Source of the DNA: JAIBJN01 sp963802795
Lineage (GTDB): Bacteria; Actinomycetota; Thermoleophilia; Gaiellales; Gaiellaceae
Reading direction: 5' to 3'
Assembly (NCBI GenBank): GCA_963802795.1
Contig: CAWDJV010000005.1
Span: 992,001-1,056,000, forward strand
DNA: 64,000 nt
Shown here: one piece after another, positions 46,679 through 56,714 of the stretch
Position numbering within the stretch: position 1 is the first letter of the stretch
Layout: each line of letters begins with the position of its first letter
The notes under the pieces: generated by a model
The model's database searches: none
Seen by the model: the letters and a program-made list of their open reading frames with translations, nothing else
Told to the model about the DNA's origin: nothing
Program-made: the position numbers and the translations under genes

Positions 46679-47929
46679 ACGTCGCTCACGATCTTCGTCT
46701 GGCACGGCTACCTCCTCGCGGGCACCGGCTCGAACATCTACACGCGCCAGCTGGCCCGCGAGTGGAGCGGGGACGGACACGACGTCGTCCTCTTCTCGCA
46801 GGAGCCGCATCCCGACGGCTACGACCTCGGCGGCGCGGAGACCGTCCGGCCGGACGTCGGCGGGCTCCTGCCCGTGTTCGTGCTCGACCGCTACGACGGC
46901 TACGAGGTCAAGCGCGTGCAGGACTGCACGCGCGCCGAGCTCGAACGCTGGGTCGAGGCCAACGCCGCGGCCCTGCGGGCGCGGCTCCCGGCCGACCTCG
47001 TCTACGTCAACCACGTGTTGCTCGGCGGGCCGGTCGGGGCCGCCACCGGGGCGCCCTACGTCGTCAAGGCGCACGGCTCGGAGCTCGAATACTCCATGCG
47101 CGGGAATCCGGAGCTCTCGGCGTGGGGGGCCGAGGCGCTCCAGGGCGCTGCGGCGACGATCGTCGGCTCGGAGCACATCCGCGAGGTGGTGAGAGAGGTC
47201 TGCGGGAGCGTCGAGCGGGTGCACGAGATTCCACCCGGGGTCGATGTGGACCTGTGGCGGCCACAGCCGCGGGAGGAGGCGCTCGCGGCGCTCCTCGAGG
47301 AGGCGCGCCGCGATCCTCCGAATTCGGGCGGCGCGAACGAGCGCCTCCCCGACGAGGGAAACGCGGCCCGCCTCGAGCCGTTCCTCGCCGGCGAGCGGCC
47401 GACGGTCGTCTACTTCGGGAAGCTCATCCACAACAAGGGAGTGCAGGTCCTTCTCGAGGCCCTCCGAGGTCTCGATGCGCGGGCGGTGATCGTCGGGTTC
47501 GGCGACTACCGGGCGCAGCTCGAGGCTCAGTCCGAGGGGCTCGACGCGCTCTTCACCGGGCCGCTCGAGCACCGACATCTCGTCCATCTGCTCGCGCTCG
47601 CCGACGTCGCCGTGGTGCCCTCGATCTTCCCCGAGGCGTTCGGGATGGTGGCCGCCGAGGCGGCGGCGGCCGGGTGTCCACCCGTCGTCGCACGACACTC
47701 GGGCCTCGCGGAGATCGCCCAGGGCCTCGAGGAGGACTACCCGGAGCGGCTGCGCGACCTCGCTGCCTTTCCGCGCGGGGACGCGACGGAGCTCAGGCGG
47801 CGCCTCGAGCGCATCCTCTCGCTCGCGGAAGTCGATCGGGCCGCTCTGCGGGCCGCTGCGCGGCAGGCCGCCGTCGACCGCTGGAGCTGGGCGAGCGTCG
47901 CGCACCGCATCCTCGCCGTCCCCCGCTGA
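46679..47929 (+). CDS. Glycosyltransferase family 4, start codon reads ACG
   Basis: GT-B glycosyltransferase of about 416 residues in one open frame from 46670. It begins (after the first codon) SLTIFVWHGYLLAGTGSNIYTRQLAREWSGDGHDV, a typical N-terminal donor/acceptor motif that must be part of the protein. The C-domain has PTVVYFGKLIHNKGVQVLLEAL and PSIFPEAFGMVAAEAAAAGCPPVV. No ATG, GTG or TTG lies between the in-frame stop at 46667 and 46874, and a start at 46874 would delete the N-terminal fold. The leaderless promoter points to codon 46679, which reads ACG; an ATG-to-ACG error or a rare start is implied. Substrate unknown. Confidence 0.82.
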   Translation, partial: TSLTIFVWHGYLLAGTGSNIYTRQLAREWSGDGHDVVLFSQEPHPDGYDLGGAETVRPDVGGLLPVFVLDRYDGYEVKRVQDCTRAELERWVEANAAALRARLPADLVYVNHVLLGGPVGAATGAPYVVKAHGSELEYSMRGNPELSAWGAEALQGAAATIVGSEHIREVVREVCGSVERVHEIPPGVDVDLWRPQPREEALAALLEEARRDPPNSGGANERLPDEGNAARLEPFLAGERPTVVYFGKLIHNKGVQVLLEALRGLDARAVIVGFGDYRAQLEAQSEGLDALFTGPLEHRHLVHLLALADVAVVPSIFPEAFGMVAAEAAAAGCPPVVARHSGLAEIAQGLEEDYPERLRDLAAFPRGDATELRRRLERILSLAEVDRAALRAAARQAAVDRWSWASVAHRILAVPR

Positions 47930-47969
47930 CGGGACGCGGCGAGGGCGCGACGATCGCCACAATACGAGG

Positions 47970-49381
47970 ATGGCGAGGACCCTCTTCGAGCGCGTCTGGG
48001 ACGCGCACCTCGTGGCCGAGCCGCCGGGGGAGTCGCCGCTCGTCTGGGTCGACCTGCATCTCGTCCACGAGGTGACCTCTGCGCAGGCATTCGAGGGCCT
48101 GCGGCTGGCCGGGCGCAACGTCCGCCGGCCCGACCTGACCCTGGCGACGATGGACCACAACGTCCCGACCGACGACCGGCCGGCCGACGACCTGGCGGCG
48201 GCGCAGCTCGAGGCGCTGAGGCGGAACTGCGACGAGTTCGGAATCCCGCTCTACGCCACCGGGAGCGGGCGGGAGGGGATCGTCCACGTCATCGGTCCGG
48301 AGCTGGGGCTCTCCCAGCCCGGCCTGACGATCGTCTGCGGCGACAGCCACACCTCGACGCACGGCGCGGTCGGCGCCCTCGCCTTCGGCATCGGCACCTC
48401 CGAAGTGGAGCACGTCCTCGCCACGCAGACGCTGCTCGCAGCGCAAGCCGAAGACGATGCGCATCGAGCTCGAGCGGCTCGCTCCCGCTCGGCGTCACCG
48501 CGAAGGACGTCATCCTCGGCGCGATCGGGCGGATCGGCGTCGGCGGCGGCGCCGGCCACGTCGTCGAGTACGCGGGCGAGGTCGTGCGGGCGCTCTCGAT
48601 GGAGGGGCGCATGACCATCTGCAACATGTCCATCGAGGCCGGGGCGCGGGCGGGCATGATCGCGCCCGACGAGACGACGTTCGCGTACCTGGAGGGCCGA
48701 CCGGCCGCCCCGACGGGCGTGGACTGGGAGCGGGCGCTCGACCGGTGGCGTGCCCTCCCTTCGGATCCGGACGCGACGTACGACCACGTGGTCGAGATCG
48801 ACGTCCGCGAGCTGGCCCCGCAGGTGACCTGGGGCACGAATCCCGGCATGGTCGTCCCCGTCGACGGCGTCGTACCCGACCCTGCGGACATGCGGCGACC
48901 CGGCCGAGCGGGAGGCAGCGGAGCGCGCGCTCGCCTACATGGCCCTCGAGGCCGGGCACGCCGATCGCGGACATCGAGCTCGACCGCGTCTTCATCGGCT
49001 CCTGCACGAACGCGCGCATCGAGGACCTGCGCGAGGCGGCGACCGTCGTCGCAGGCAAGCGCGTCCATGCGCGCGTGCGGGCGCATGGTCGTGCCCGGGC
49101 TCGGCCCCGTGAAGCGCCAGGCGGAGGAGGAAGGCCTCGACCGCGATCTTCGAGGCGGCGGGCTTCGAGTGGCGCGAGCCGGCTGCTCGATGTGCCTCGG
49201 CATGAACCCGGACATCCTCCAGCCCGGAGAGCGCTGCGCCTCGACCTCGAACCGGAACTTCGAGGGGCGGCAGGGCCGCGGGGGACGCACGCACCTCGTC
49301 AGCCCGGCGATGGCGGCCGCGGCGGCTCTCGCGGGCCACTTCGTCGACGTCCGCGAGCTGTCGCTGGAGCCGGTGGCGTGA
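47970..49381 (+). CDS. leuC: 3-isopropylmalate dehydratase large subunit (many frameshifts)
   Basis: Aconitase-family [4Fe-4S] enzyme of leucine synthesis, acting with LeuD. N-terminus MARTLFERVWDAHLV, then DLHLVHEVTSAQAFEGLR, TMDHNVPT, VCGDSHTSTHGAVGALAFGIGTSEVEHVLATQTL. Later segments in other frames are MTICNMSIEAGARAGMIAPDETTF, VFIGSCTNARIEDLR (Cys ligand) and CSMCLGMNPD (two Cys ligands), then LVSPAMAAAAALAGHF. At least six single-base shifts lie between 48440 and 49180; most are repaired by removing one G or C. Length about 470 residues is right. ATG 47970 follows CACAAT by six bases, again leaderless-like. Confidence 0.9.
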
Positions 49382-49950
49382 AGCCGTTCACGCGCACGAC
49401 GGGCGCGATCGCGGTGCTCGACCGCGCCGACGTCGACACCGACCAGATCATCCCGAAGCAGTTCCTGAAGCGGATCGAGCGGACCGGCTTCGGCGAGTTC
49501 CTCTTCTTCGACTGGCGCGAAGGAGCCGGACTTCGAGCTCAACCACCCCGAGGCCGAGGGCGCGCGCATCCTCGTCGCCGGGCAGGAACTTCGGCTGCGG
49601 CTCGTCCCGCGAGCACGCCGCCTGGGCGCTCCAGGACAACGGCTTCGAGGTCGTCGTCGCGCCCTCGTTCGCCGACATCTTCCGCAACAACTCGCTCGAA
49701 GATCGGCCTGCTCACGGTCGTCCTGCCCGAGGACGAGGTGCGCGCGCTCATGGCGCTGCGGGTCGGGCGCCGAGCTGACCGTCGACCTCGAGGCGCAGAC
49801 CGTCGGCCCCTACCGCTTCGACTTCGACCCTTCGATCGCCGGCGCCTGCTCGAGGGCCTCGACGACATCGGCCTGACCCTCAGGCACAAGGACGAGATCG
49901 CCGCCTTCGAGGCCGCCCACCCTTCGCCTATCTCGACGACAGCTCTCTGA
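49378..49950 (+). CDS. leuD: 3-isopropylmalate dehydratase small subunit (many frameshifts)
   Basis: Swivel domain partner of LeuC. GTG overlaps the leuC stop (GTGA). Readable segments: FTRTTGAIAVLDRADVDTDQIIPKQFLKRI, GFGEFLFFDWR, the signature FGCGSSREHAAWAL (in a second frame), PSFADIFRNNSLKIGLL and GLDDIGLTLRHKDEIAAFE. At least five one-base insertions break the frame at about 49520, 49588, 49700, 49770 and 49845. The 3' end overlaps the convergent leuB by about 23 bases. Confidence 0.88.
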   Translation: MKPFTRTTGAIAVLDRADVDTDQIIPKQFLKRIERTGFGEFLFFDWREGAGLRAQPPRGRGRAHPRRRAGTSAAARPASTPPGRSRTTASRSSSRPRSPTSSATTRSKIGLLTVVLPEDEVRALMALRVGRRADRRPRGADRRPLPLRLRPFDRRRLLEGLDDIGLTLRHKDEIAAFEAAHPSPISTTAL

Positions 49951-50917
49951 GCACGGCGTCGGTCAGCTCCGCGGTGGTGGCGCTGCCGCCGAGGTCGGGT
50001 GGCGGCGCGTGCGAGGCGAGCGCCGCGTCCACGGCGCCTTCGAGCCGCGCCGCCTCGTCGGGCGCGTCGAGGCCGTGGGCGAGCATGAGCGCTGCGGAGC
50101 GAAGCATTGCGGCCGGGTTGGCGATCCCCCGGCCGGCGATGTCCGGTGCCGAGCCGTGGACGGGCTCGAAGATGCCGGGGCCGCCGTCGCCGAGGCTCGC
50201 CGAAGCCGCGAGGCCGAGCCCGCCCGTGAGCGCCCGCGGCGACGTCGGAAAGGATGTCGCCGAAGGTGTTCTCGGTCAGCAGCACGTCGAAACGGCCGGG
50301 CGCGAGCACGAGCTGCATGCCGCAGTTGTCCACGAGCATGTGCTCGAGCCCGGACGTCGTCGTAGTCGACCGCGACCCGCTCCACGACCTCCCGCCAGAG
50401 CCGCGACGTCTAGAGGATGTTCGCCTTGTCGACGGAGACGACGTGCCGCGCCTGCCGCGCGGCGAGCTCGAAGCCGCGGCGCGCGATGCGCTCGACCTGG
50501 TCGGGCCGGTACTCCATCGTGTCGTAGACGGTGCCGTCCGCGCGAACGCCCTGCTCGCCGTAGTAGAGGCCGCCGACCAGCTCGCGCACGACGAGGAGGT
50601 CGACGCCCTCTCCGCGCGCCGGGCGCAGGTTGGCATAGACGTCGAGCTCGCGACGAAGGCGGATGAGCCCGTGCTCGGGCCGGACCTCGGCGCCGTCGAA
50701 CTCGGGTGCGCCCACGGCTCCCAGCAGGACGGCGTCGGCGGCCGCGGCACGCCGAGAGCGTCTCGGGCGGAAGCGGGTCGCCGGCCGCGTGGATGGCGGC
50801 GCCGCCGAAGAGGTGCTCCTCGAGCTCGAGCTCGAGCGGCAGCTCGCGGAGAACACGCTCGGCGGCCGCGCGCACCTCGGGGCCGATGCCGTCGCCGGGA
50901 AGGAGCGCGACCTTCAC
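49928..50917 (-). CDS. leuB: 3-isopropylmalate dehydrogenase (frameshifts and one in-frame TAG)
   Basis: NAD-dependent oxidative decarboxylase of leucine synthesis. N-terminus VKVALLPGDGIGPEVRAAAERVL; substrate motif ELDVYANLRPARG; LVVRELVGGLYYGEQGV; YDTMEY; VVSVDKANIL. Then comes a TAG (50410-50412) where the family has Glu before SRLWREVV. The remaining segments, in changing frames, are LEHMLVDNCGMQLVLAPGRFDVLLTENTFGDILSD and a C-terminal HGSAPDIAGRGIANPAAMLRSAALML. GTG 50917 overlaps the ilvD stop. Last gene of the ten-gene amino-acid operon. A second, degenerate LeuB-like gene lies at 59032. Confidence 0.85.
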
Positions 50918-52621
50918 AGCGGCGCGCGCGTGACGGCTCCCTCGGAGGCCGAGGAGACGAGCGCCGCGTACTTGGCGAAGACGCCGGTCGCGTAGCGGGG
51001 CGGCGGTGGCTCCAGCCGGCGAGGCGTGCGGCGAGCTCGTCCTCGGACAGCTCGGCGCGAAGCTCGCGCGCCTCGACGTCCACGACGAGGACGTCTCCGT
51101 CCTGCGAGGGCGGCGAGAGGGCCGCCGCGCGCGGCTTCCGGGCGAGACGTGGCCGACCATCAGCCCGTGGGTCGCGCCCGGAGAAGCGCCCGTCCGTGAC
51201 GAGCGCGACCTAGTCCCCGAGGCCTTCGCCGACGATCGCCGCCGTGACGTGGAGCATCTCGCGCATCCCGGGCCCGCCGGCCGGCCCCTCGTAGCGGATG
51301 ACGACGACGTCGCCGGGCTCGATCCGCCGCTCCTTGACGGCCTCGAAGCAGGCCTCCTCGGAGTCGAAGACGCGCGCCGGGCCGCGGTGGAGCAGGCGCT
51401 CGTGCCCGGCGAGCTTGACGACGCAGCCTTCGGGCGCGAGGTTCCCGTAGAGGATCGCCAGCCCGCCCGTCGGCTTGACCGGCGTCTCGATCGGGACGAC
51501 GACCTCCTGGCCGGGCCGTTCCTCCACTGCCGCCGCGATCTCGCCGAGCGAGCGGCCGTCCACGTTCGGCGTGTCCGCGTGGACGAGGTCCCGCTTGAGG
51601 AGCTCGCGGGCGACCAGCGCGACCCCGCCGGCCTCGTAGCACGTCGGTCGCCACGAAGCGGCCGCCGGGCTTCAAGCTCGCCACGACCGGTGTCCGCGCG
51701 GCGATGCGGTCGAAGTCGTCCAGCTCGAGCGCGATGTCGAGCTCCCGGGCGATCGCGAGCAGGTGGAGGACGCCGTTCGTCGAGCCGCCGGTCGCCGCGA
51801 TCGACGCGATCGCGTTCTCGAGCGCCTCCCGCGTGATCACATGCGAGGGGCGCACGTCGCGCCGCAGGAGGTCCATGACGAGGCGCCCTGCGCGCTCCGC
51901 CGCCTCGGCCTTGCCCGGGTCGACCGCCGGGATCCCGTTCAGGCCGGCCGGGCTGATGCCGAGGAACTCGAGCGCCGTCGACATCGTGTTCGCGGTGAAC
52001 TGGCCGCCGCAGGCGCCCGCGCCGGGGCAGGCGACGCCCTCGAGCTCGTGGAGCTCCTCGGCGCTCATGCGGCCCGACCGCGTGGGCGCCGACGGCCTCG
52101 AAGACGTCCTGGATGGTGACGTCGCGCCCGCGGAAGCGGCCCGGGGCGATGGAGCCGTTGTAGAGGACGAGGCCGGGCAGGTCGAGCCGCGCGAGCGCCA
52201 TGACGGCCGCCGGGATCGTCTTGTCGCAGCCCACGAGGCAGACGAGCCCGTCGAGGAGATGGCCGCGCGCGACCAGCTCGATCGAGTCGGCGATCACCTC
52301 GCGCGAGACGAGGGAGGCGCGCATGCCCTCCGTCCCCATCGAGACGCCGTCCGAGACCGAGATCGTGTTGAACTCGACGGGCATCCCTCCGGCCGCGCGC
52401 ACCCCGGCCTTCACGTGCTTCGCGAGCTCGCGCTGGTTGTAGTTGCAGGGCATCGTCTCGATCCAGGTCGTGGCGACGCCGACGAGCGGGCGCGCGAGGT
52501 CGTCGTCGTCGAAGCCGATCGCCTTGAAGTAGGCGCGTGCAGGGGCGCGCTCGGGGCCTTCGGTAAGCCGTGCGCTTTCGCGCTTGGCAGGGTCGAAAGG
52601 TCGCTCGTACGGGTCGCTCAT
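50914..52621 (-). CDS. ilvD: Dihydroxy-acid dehydratase (frameshifts and one in-frame TAG)
   Basis: Fe-S dehydratase of valine, isoleucine and leucine synthesis. N-terminus DPYERPFDPAKRESARLTEGPERAPARAYFKAIGF; GVATTWIETMPCNYNQREL (Cys ligand); LVCLVGCDKTIPAAVMAL (Cys ligand); CPGAGACGGQFTANTMSTALEFLGIS (third Cys); PTGGLAILYGNLAPEGCVVK and GPAGGPGMREML. Frame breaks occur near 52075, 51645 and in 50914-51190; a TAG at 51210-51212 stands before VALVTDGRFSG, where the family usually has a sense codon. ATG 52621 overlaps the thrB stop (ATGA). About 567 residues. Confidence 0.9.
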
Positions 52622-53430
52622 GCGGCTCCTGCTCCTTCGGGCGAGACCCGGAGCCAGAGCACCTCGACGTCCGGGAAGCGGTTGGAGAGCTCGACGGAGC
52701 AGTCCTGGGCGTCGTCCTTCCGTGCCCAGACGACCACGGTCGGCCCCGAGCCCGAGATCGTCGCCCCGAGCGCTCCCGTGGGCGGCTCCTCGCGCACCGC
52801 GGCGAGCAGCGGCGCGTTCGCGGCCCGGTACGGCTCGTGGAGCCGGTCGTCGAGCGCGAGCGAGAAGAGCTCCGACGAGCCGGAGGCGAGCGCGGCGCCG
52901 AGGAGCGCCGAGTGGGCGACGGAGAACGCTGCGTCGCCGAGGGGAACCTCGGTCGGCAGCGCCGCGCGTGCTTCCGCCGTCGCCACGGTCGCGTCGGGGA
53001 CGAGCGCGATCGGGACGGCGGGAACATCGTCCGCGAGGCGTGCGATCCGCCCCGCCGAGGTCAGGCAGGCGCCGCCCGCGAGCGCCGCGGCGAGGTTGTC
53101 GGCGTGACCCTCGAGCCGGAGGCCCTCGGCGAGCAGCCATTCGGGATCGGGCTCCCTGCCCGCGACGTGCGCGGCGGCGACCAGTCCCAGCGCGATCACG
53201 GCGGCACTCGAGCCGAGCCCCCGCTCGCGCGGGATGCGGTCGTAGAACTCGAAGCGAAGGCCGTTCGCGGGCTCGATCACCTCGAAGGCCTGGACGCCCA
53301 GGTGCGCCCGGTCCGGCGTGCCTCCGTCGCTCACCTCGAGCTCGTTCCAGAGGTCGAGGGCGACGGCGGCGCAGTCGAAGCCCGCCCCCAGGTTCGCCGT
53401 CGTCGCGGGCGCCCGCACGCGAATCCTCAC
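52618..53430 (-). CDS. thrB: Homoserine kinase
   Basis: GHMP kinase that phosphorylates homoserine for threonine synthesis; 270 residues, in frame. N-terminal strand RIRVRAPATTANLGAGFDCAAVALDLWN, ATP loop RERGLGSSAAVIALGLVAA, and the third motif GALGATISGSGPTVVVW. GTG overlaps the thrC stop (GTGA) and the end overlaps the ilvD start. Confidence 0.93.
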   Translation of the reverse strand: MRIRVRAPATTANLGAGFDCAAVALDLWNELEVSDGGTPDRAHLGVQAFEVIEPANGLRFEFYDRIPRERGLGSSAAVIALGLVAAAHVAGREPDPEWLLAEGLRLEGHADNLAAALAGGACLTSAGRIARLADDVPAVPIALVPDATVATAEARAALPTEVPLGDAAFSVAHSALLGAALASGSSELFSLALDDRLHEPYRAANAPLLAAVREEPPTGALGATISGSGPTVVVWARKDDAQDCSVELSNRFPDVEVLWLRVSPEGAGAA

Positions 53431-54408
53431 CGCGCGGCCTCCGCAATCGCGTCCGGGTCGGGGTCGACGACCAGAGGCGGCGGGGAGAGTCGCCCGGCGC
53501 TCTCGGGGTCCTTGAGCCCGTGGCCCGTGATCACGCAGACCACGCGTGGAGCCGCGCTCCGGCTGCTCCTTGGCGAGGGCGGCCAGGCCGGCGGCCGAGC
53601 ACGGCTCGCAGAAGAGCCCTTCGACCGCAGCGAGGTCGCGCCAGGCGGCGAGGATCTCGTCGTCCGAGAGCGTCACGACGCACCCATCGGTCTGCTCCAG
53701 CGCCTTCTCGACCGCCGCGGCGTGCACGGGCTCCGCGATGCGGATCGCCGAGGCCAGCGTGCCCGCCCGGTCGACCGCCTCGGCCGCGACGAGCCTCGCA
53801 GGGCGTCCGCCGAGCTCCTGGAACGCCTGCCCGTACGCGGTGGTGTTTCCGCCGCCGCCGTAGGGCAGGTAGATGGCATCCGGCGGCTCGCCGAGCTGCT
53901 CCACGATCTCGAACACCGCGGTCTTCTGCCCCTCTCGCCGGTGCGGGTTGAGCGAGTTGACGAGGGCGTGCGTCCCCGCGGCGGCGAGCGCTCTCGCCGC
54001 CTCGAGAGCCCGGTCGAAGGTGCCGCGGATCTCGAGGATGCGAGCGCCGTACATGCGCGTCTGGGCAAGCTTGGCCGAGGCGACCGCCCCCCGCGGCTGG
54101 AGAATCACGGCCGGGAGCCCGGCGCGGGCCGCGTACGCGGCCGCCGACGACGCGGTGTTTCCGGTCGACGCGCAGACGACGGCCTGCGCCCCTTCCGCGA
54201 GCGCCTTCGAGACCGCGACCGTCATGCCGCGATCCTTGAAGCTCCCCGTCGGGTTGGCGGCCTCCCACTTGAGCCAGAGCTCGACCCCGAGCCGCTCGGA
54301 GAGACGAGGCGCCCGCAAGAGCGGCGTCGACCCCTCGCCGAGGGAGACGACGTGAGTCGCTGCGTCGAGCGGCAGGCGATCTCGGTAACGCTCAGCGAGC
54401 GGAATCAC
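53427..54408 (-). CDS. thrC: Threonine synthase (one frameshift near the C-terminus)
   Basis: PLP enzyme that makes threonine from O-phosphohomoserine. VSLGEGSTPLLRAPRLSERLG; PLP lysine in NPTGSFKDRGMTVAVSKA; STGNTASSAAAYAARAGLPAVI; the phosphate loop LPYGGGGNTTAYGQAF; EPCSAAGLAALAKEQPERGST. The frame breaks near 53548; one extra C in TCCACGCGTGG restores VVCVITGHGLKDPESAG and the end PDPDAIAEAAR. Rebuilt length about 327 residues. GTG 54408 overlaps the hom stop. Confidence 0.92.
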
Positions 54409-55697
54409 GCCACGCCGCGGTCCGAGACGACGGGAAGCGCGACCGGCGTCCCTCGCGTCTCCGGCAGCCCCGCGATCGCGGCAAGGGCGGTTTCGAGGTA
54501 GCCAGCGCGGGCGTCGTGCGTGACGATGTGGAGGGCCGCCTCGCCGCCGCGCTGCTGCTGGATCAGCCGGGCGATCGAGACGTCCTGCTCGGCCAGCCGC
54601 AGCGCGATGTGGGCGAGCACGCCCGCGCGATCGTCGACGTCGATGCGGACGTAGTAGGGGGAGCGGGCGTGCTCGGGCGGCAGGAGCGGCAGCTCCCGCC
54701 AGCACGCGTCGTTCTGGAGAAAGCCGGTTCCGGTGGTGCCGATCACGCTGACCATGTCCGCGACGACCGCCGAGGCGGTCTCGGTGCCGCCGGCTCCCGG
54801 CCCCTCGAGCGTGATCTCGCGGATCGCGTCGCCCTGGAGCATGACGGCGTTCATGGCGCCCTCGACGGCGGCGAGGGGATGGTGGCGGTCGACGAGCGCC
54901 GGGCCGACGCGGACGTCGAGCTGCCCGTCCACGAGCGTTGCAGCGCCGATCAGGCGCACGACCATCTCCAGCTCGCGCGCCGCGGCGACGTGCTCGGCGG
55001 TCACGTTTTCGATCCCGGCGAAGACGACGTCGGCGAGCGTGACGCGCGAGCCGAAGGCGATGGTCGCGAGGATGGCCATCTTGGCGGCCGCGTCGGCTCC
55101 GGTCACGTCCTCGGTGGGGTCGGCCTCCGCGTAGCCGAGCCGCTTGGCCTCGGCGAGCGCCTCGAAGTACTCGGCGCCCTCCTCCATCTTCGTGAGGACG
55201 AAGTTCGTCGTCCCGTTCACGATCCCGAGCACCCTGTGGACGTGGGTGGCCACGAGCGACTCCCGCAGGATCTTGATGACGGGGATCGCCGCGCACACGC
55301 TCGCCTCGAAGCGGAGCTGGACGCCGGCCTCGGAAGCGGTGTGGAAGAGCTCCGCCCCCCGGCGGGCGATGAGCTGCTTGTTGGCGGAGACGACCGGCTT
55401 GCCCGCGCGGAGGAGCTCGAGCACGTAGTCGCCGGTGGGCTCGACGCCGCCCATCACCTCCGCGACGAGGGCGACGGACGGATCGTCGCGGATCGAGCCG
55501 AAGTCGGTGGTGAGCACGTCCGGAGGGGTCGCGTGCGGACGTTCCTTCTCCACGTCGCGAACGAGCGCGCGAACCACCCGGAGCCGATGCCCCGTTGCCC
55601 TCTCGATGTCCTCTGCGTTCTCGACGAGGAGCCGGTCGACGGCCGAGCCGACGGTTCCGTAGCCCAGAAGAGCTACGGGAACATCAACCGTGGACAC
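54405..55697 (-). CDS. hom: Homoserine dehydrogenase with ACT domain
   Basis: NAD(P)-dependent reduction of aspartate semialdehyde to homoserine. 430 residues. Rossmann motif VALLGYGTVGSAVDRLL, then VSANKQLIA, GIVNGTTNFVLTKM, GYAEADPTEDVTGADAAAKMAILATIAFG, and a C-terminal ACT domain (SPYYVRIDVDDRAGVLAHIALRLAEQDVSIARLIQQ) typical of threonine feedback control. The aspartate kinase and semialdehyde dehydrogenase genes are not in the window. GTG start overlaps the ilvC end by 14 bases. Confidence 0.94.
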   Translation of the reverse strand: MSTVDVPVALLGYGTVGSAVDRLLVENAEDIERATGHRLRVVRALVRDVEKERPHATPPDVLTTDFGSIRDDPSVALVAEVMGGVEPTGDYVLELLRAGKPVVSANKQLIARRGAELFHTASEAGVQLRFEASVCAAIPVIKILRESLVATHVHRVLGIVNGTTNFVLTKMEEGAEYFEALAEAKRLGYAEADPTEDVTGADAAAKMAILATIAFGSRVTLADVVFAGIENVTAEHVAAARELEMVVRLIGAATLVDGQLDVRVGPALVDRHHPLAAVEGAMNAVMLQGDAIREITLEGPGAGGTETASAVVADMVSVIGTTGTGFLQNDACWRELPLLPPEHARSPYYVRIDVDDRAGVLAHIALRLAEQDVSIARLIQQQRGGEAALHIVTHDARAGYLETALAAIAGLPETRGTPVALPVVSDRGVA

Positions 55698-56694
55698 GCG
55701 CCTCCGCGCCGAGAAGCCCCTCGCGCCCCGCCAGCTCCCGCAGGCCGTCGCCGACGGCCTCGACGGGGTGGTGGGCCGCCATGCGCCGGAGCGCCGTCAG
55801 GCGCGGCCGGCCCGCCTCCTCCTCGGCGATCAGCTCGCGCGCGAAGGAGCCGTTCTTGATGTCTTCCAGGAGGCGTCTCATCGTCGTCCTCACGTGGTCG
55901 TCGATCACGACCTGGCCTCGGGTCAGGTCGCCGTACTCTGCCACGTCTGAGATCGAGTCGCGCATGTACGCGAACCCGCCCTCGTAGATCAGGTCGACGA
56001 TCAGCTTCAGCTCGTTGATGCACTCGTAGTAGGCGATCTCGGGCTGATAGCCCGCGTCCACCAGGGTCTCGAAGCCGGCCTGCATGAGCGCGCAGACGCC
56101 TCCGCAGAGCACTGCCTGCTCGCCGAAGAGGTCGCTCTCGGTCTCCTCCGCGAACGTCGTCGCGATCATCCCGGCGCGACCGCAGCCGATGGCGGTGCCG
56201 TAGGCGAGCGCGAGCTCGAAGGCGCTTCCGCTGGCGTCCTGCGCGACCGCGACCAGCCCGGGGGTGCCCGCGCCCGCCTCGAAGAGCTGGCGGACGCGGT
56301 GCCCGGGCCCCTTGGGGGCGACCATGATCACGTCGTGGCCCGGCTCCGGCCGGATCTGCTCGAAGTGGACGGTGAAGCCGTGGGCGAAGAGGACGGCCGC
56401 GTCCGGCTCGAGATTGGATGCCACGTCACGCTCGTAGACGCCCTTCTGGACATGGTCGGGGAGGAGGACGGCGACGATCTGGGCGCCGCGCACCGCCTCG
56501 GGGATGGTCCGGACCGTGAGGTCGGCGTCCTCGGCAGCCGACCAGGAGGGGCTCCCCTCGCGCAGGCCGACCTCGACGTCGATGCCCGAGTCGCGCAGGT
56601 TGAGCGCGTGCGCATGACCCTGGCTCCCGTAGCCGACGACGGCCACCTTGCCGGAGAGGAGATCGAGGTTGCCTTCGCGATGGACGGTTGCCAT
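55684..56694 (-). CDS. ilvC: Ketol-acid reductoisomerase
   Basis: Class I enzyme, 336 residues, in frame. N-domain VAVVGYGSQGHAHALNLRDSGIDVEVGLREGSPSW; VMVAPKGPGHRVRQLFEAG; metal/active-site residues in FAEETESDLFGEQAVLCGG and ELKLIVDLIYEGG. NADPH specificity is not decided from sequence alone. ATG 56694 has AAAGGA upstream. It follows ilvN after 20 bases. Confidence 0.95.
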   Translation of the reverse strand: MATVHREGNLDLLSGKVAVVGYGSQGHAHALNLRDSGIDVEVGLREGSPSWSAAEDADLTVRTIPEAVRGAQIVAVLLPDHVQKGVYERDVASNLEPDAAVLFAHGFTVHFEQIRPEPGHDVIMVAPKGPGHRVRQLFEAGAGTPGLVAVAQDASGSAFELALAYGTAIGCGRAGMIATTFAEETESDLFGEQAVLCGGVCALMQAGFETLVDAGYQPEIAYYECINELKLIVDLIYEGGFAYMRDSISDVAEYGDLTRGQVVIDDHVRTTMRRLLEDIKNGSFARELIAEEEAGRPRLTALRRMAAHHPVEAVGDGLRELAGREGLLGAEARVHG

Positions 56695-56714
56695 TGGGAT
56701 TCCTTTCTCGGTGG

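Noticed and set aside
50410..51212. TAG recoding (selenocysteine, pyrrolysine or suppressor) in leuB and ilvD
   Set aside because: Only two cases, both inside a stretch full of sequence errors; many other genes use TAG as a normal stop (for example aceB, aceA, secG).
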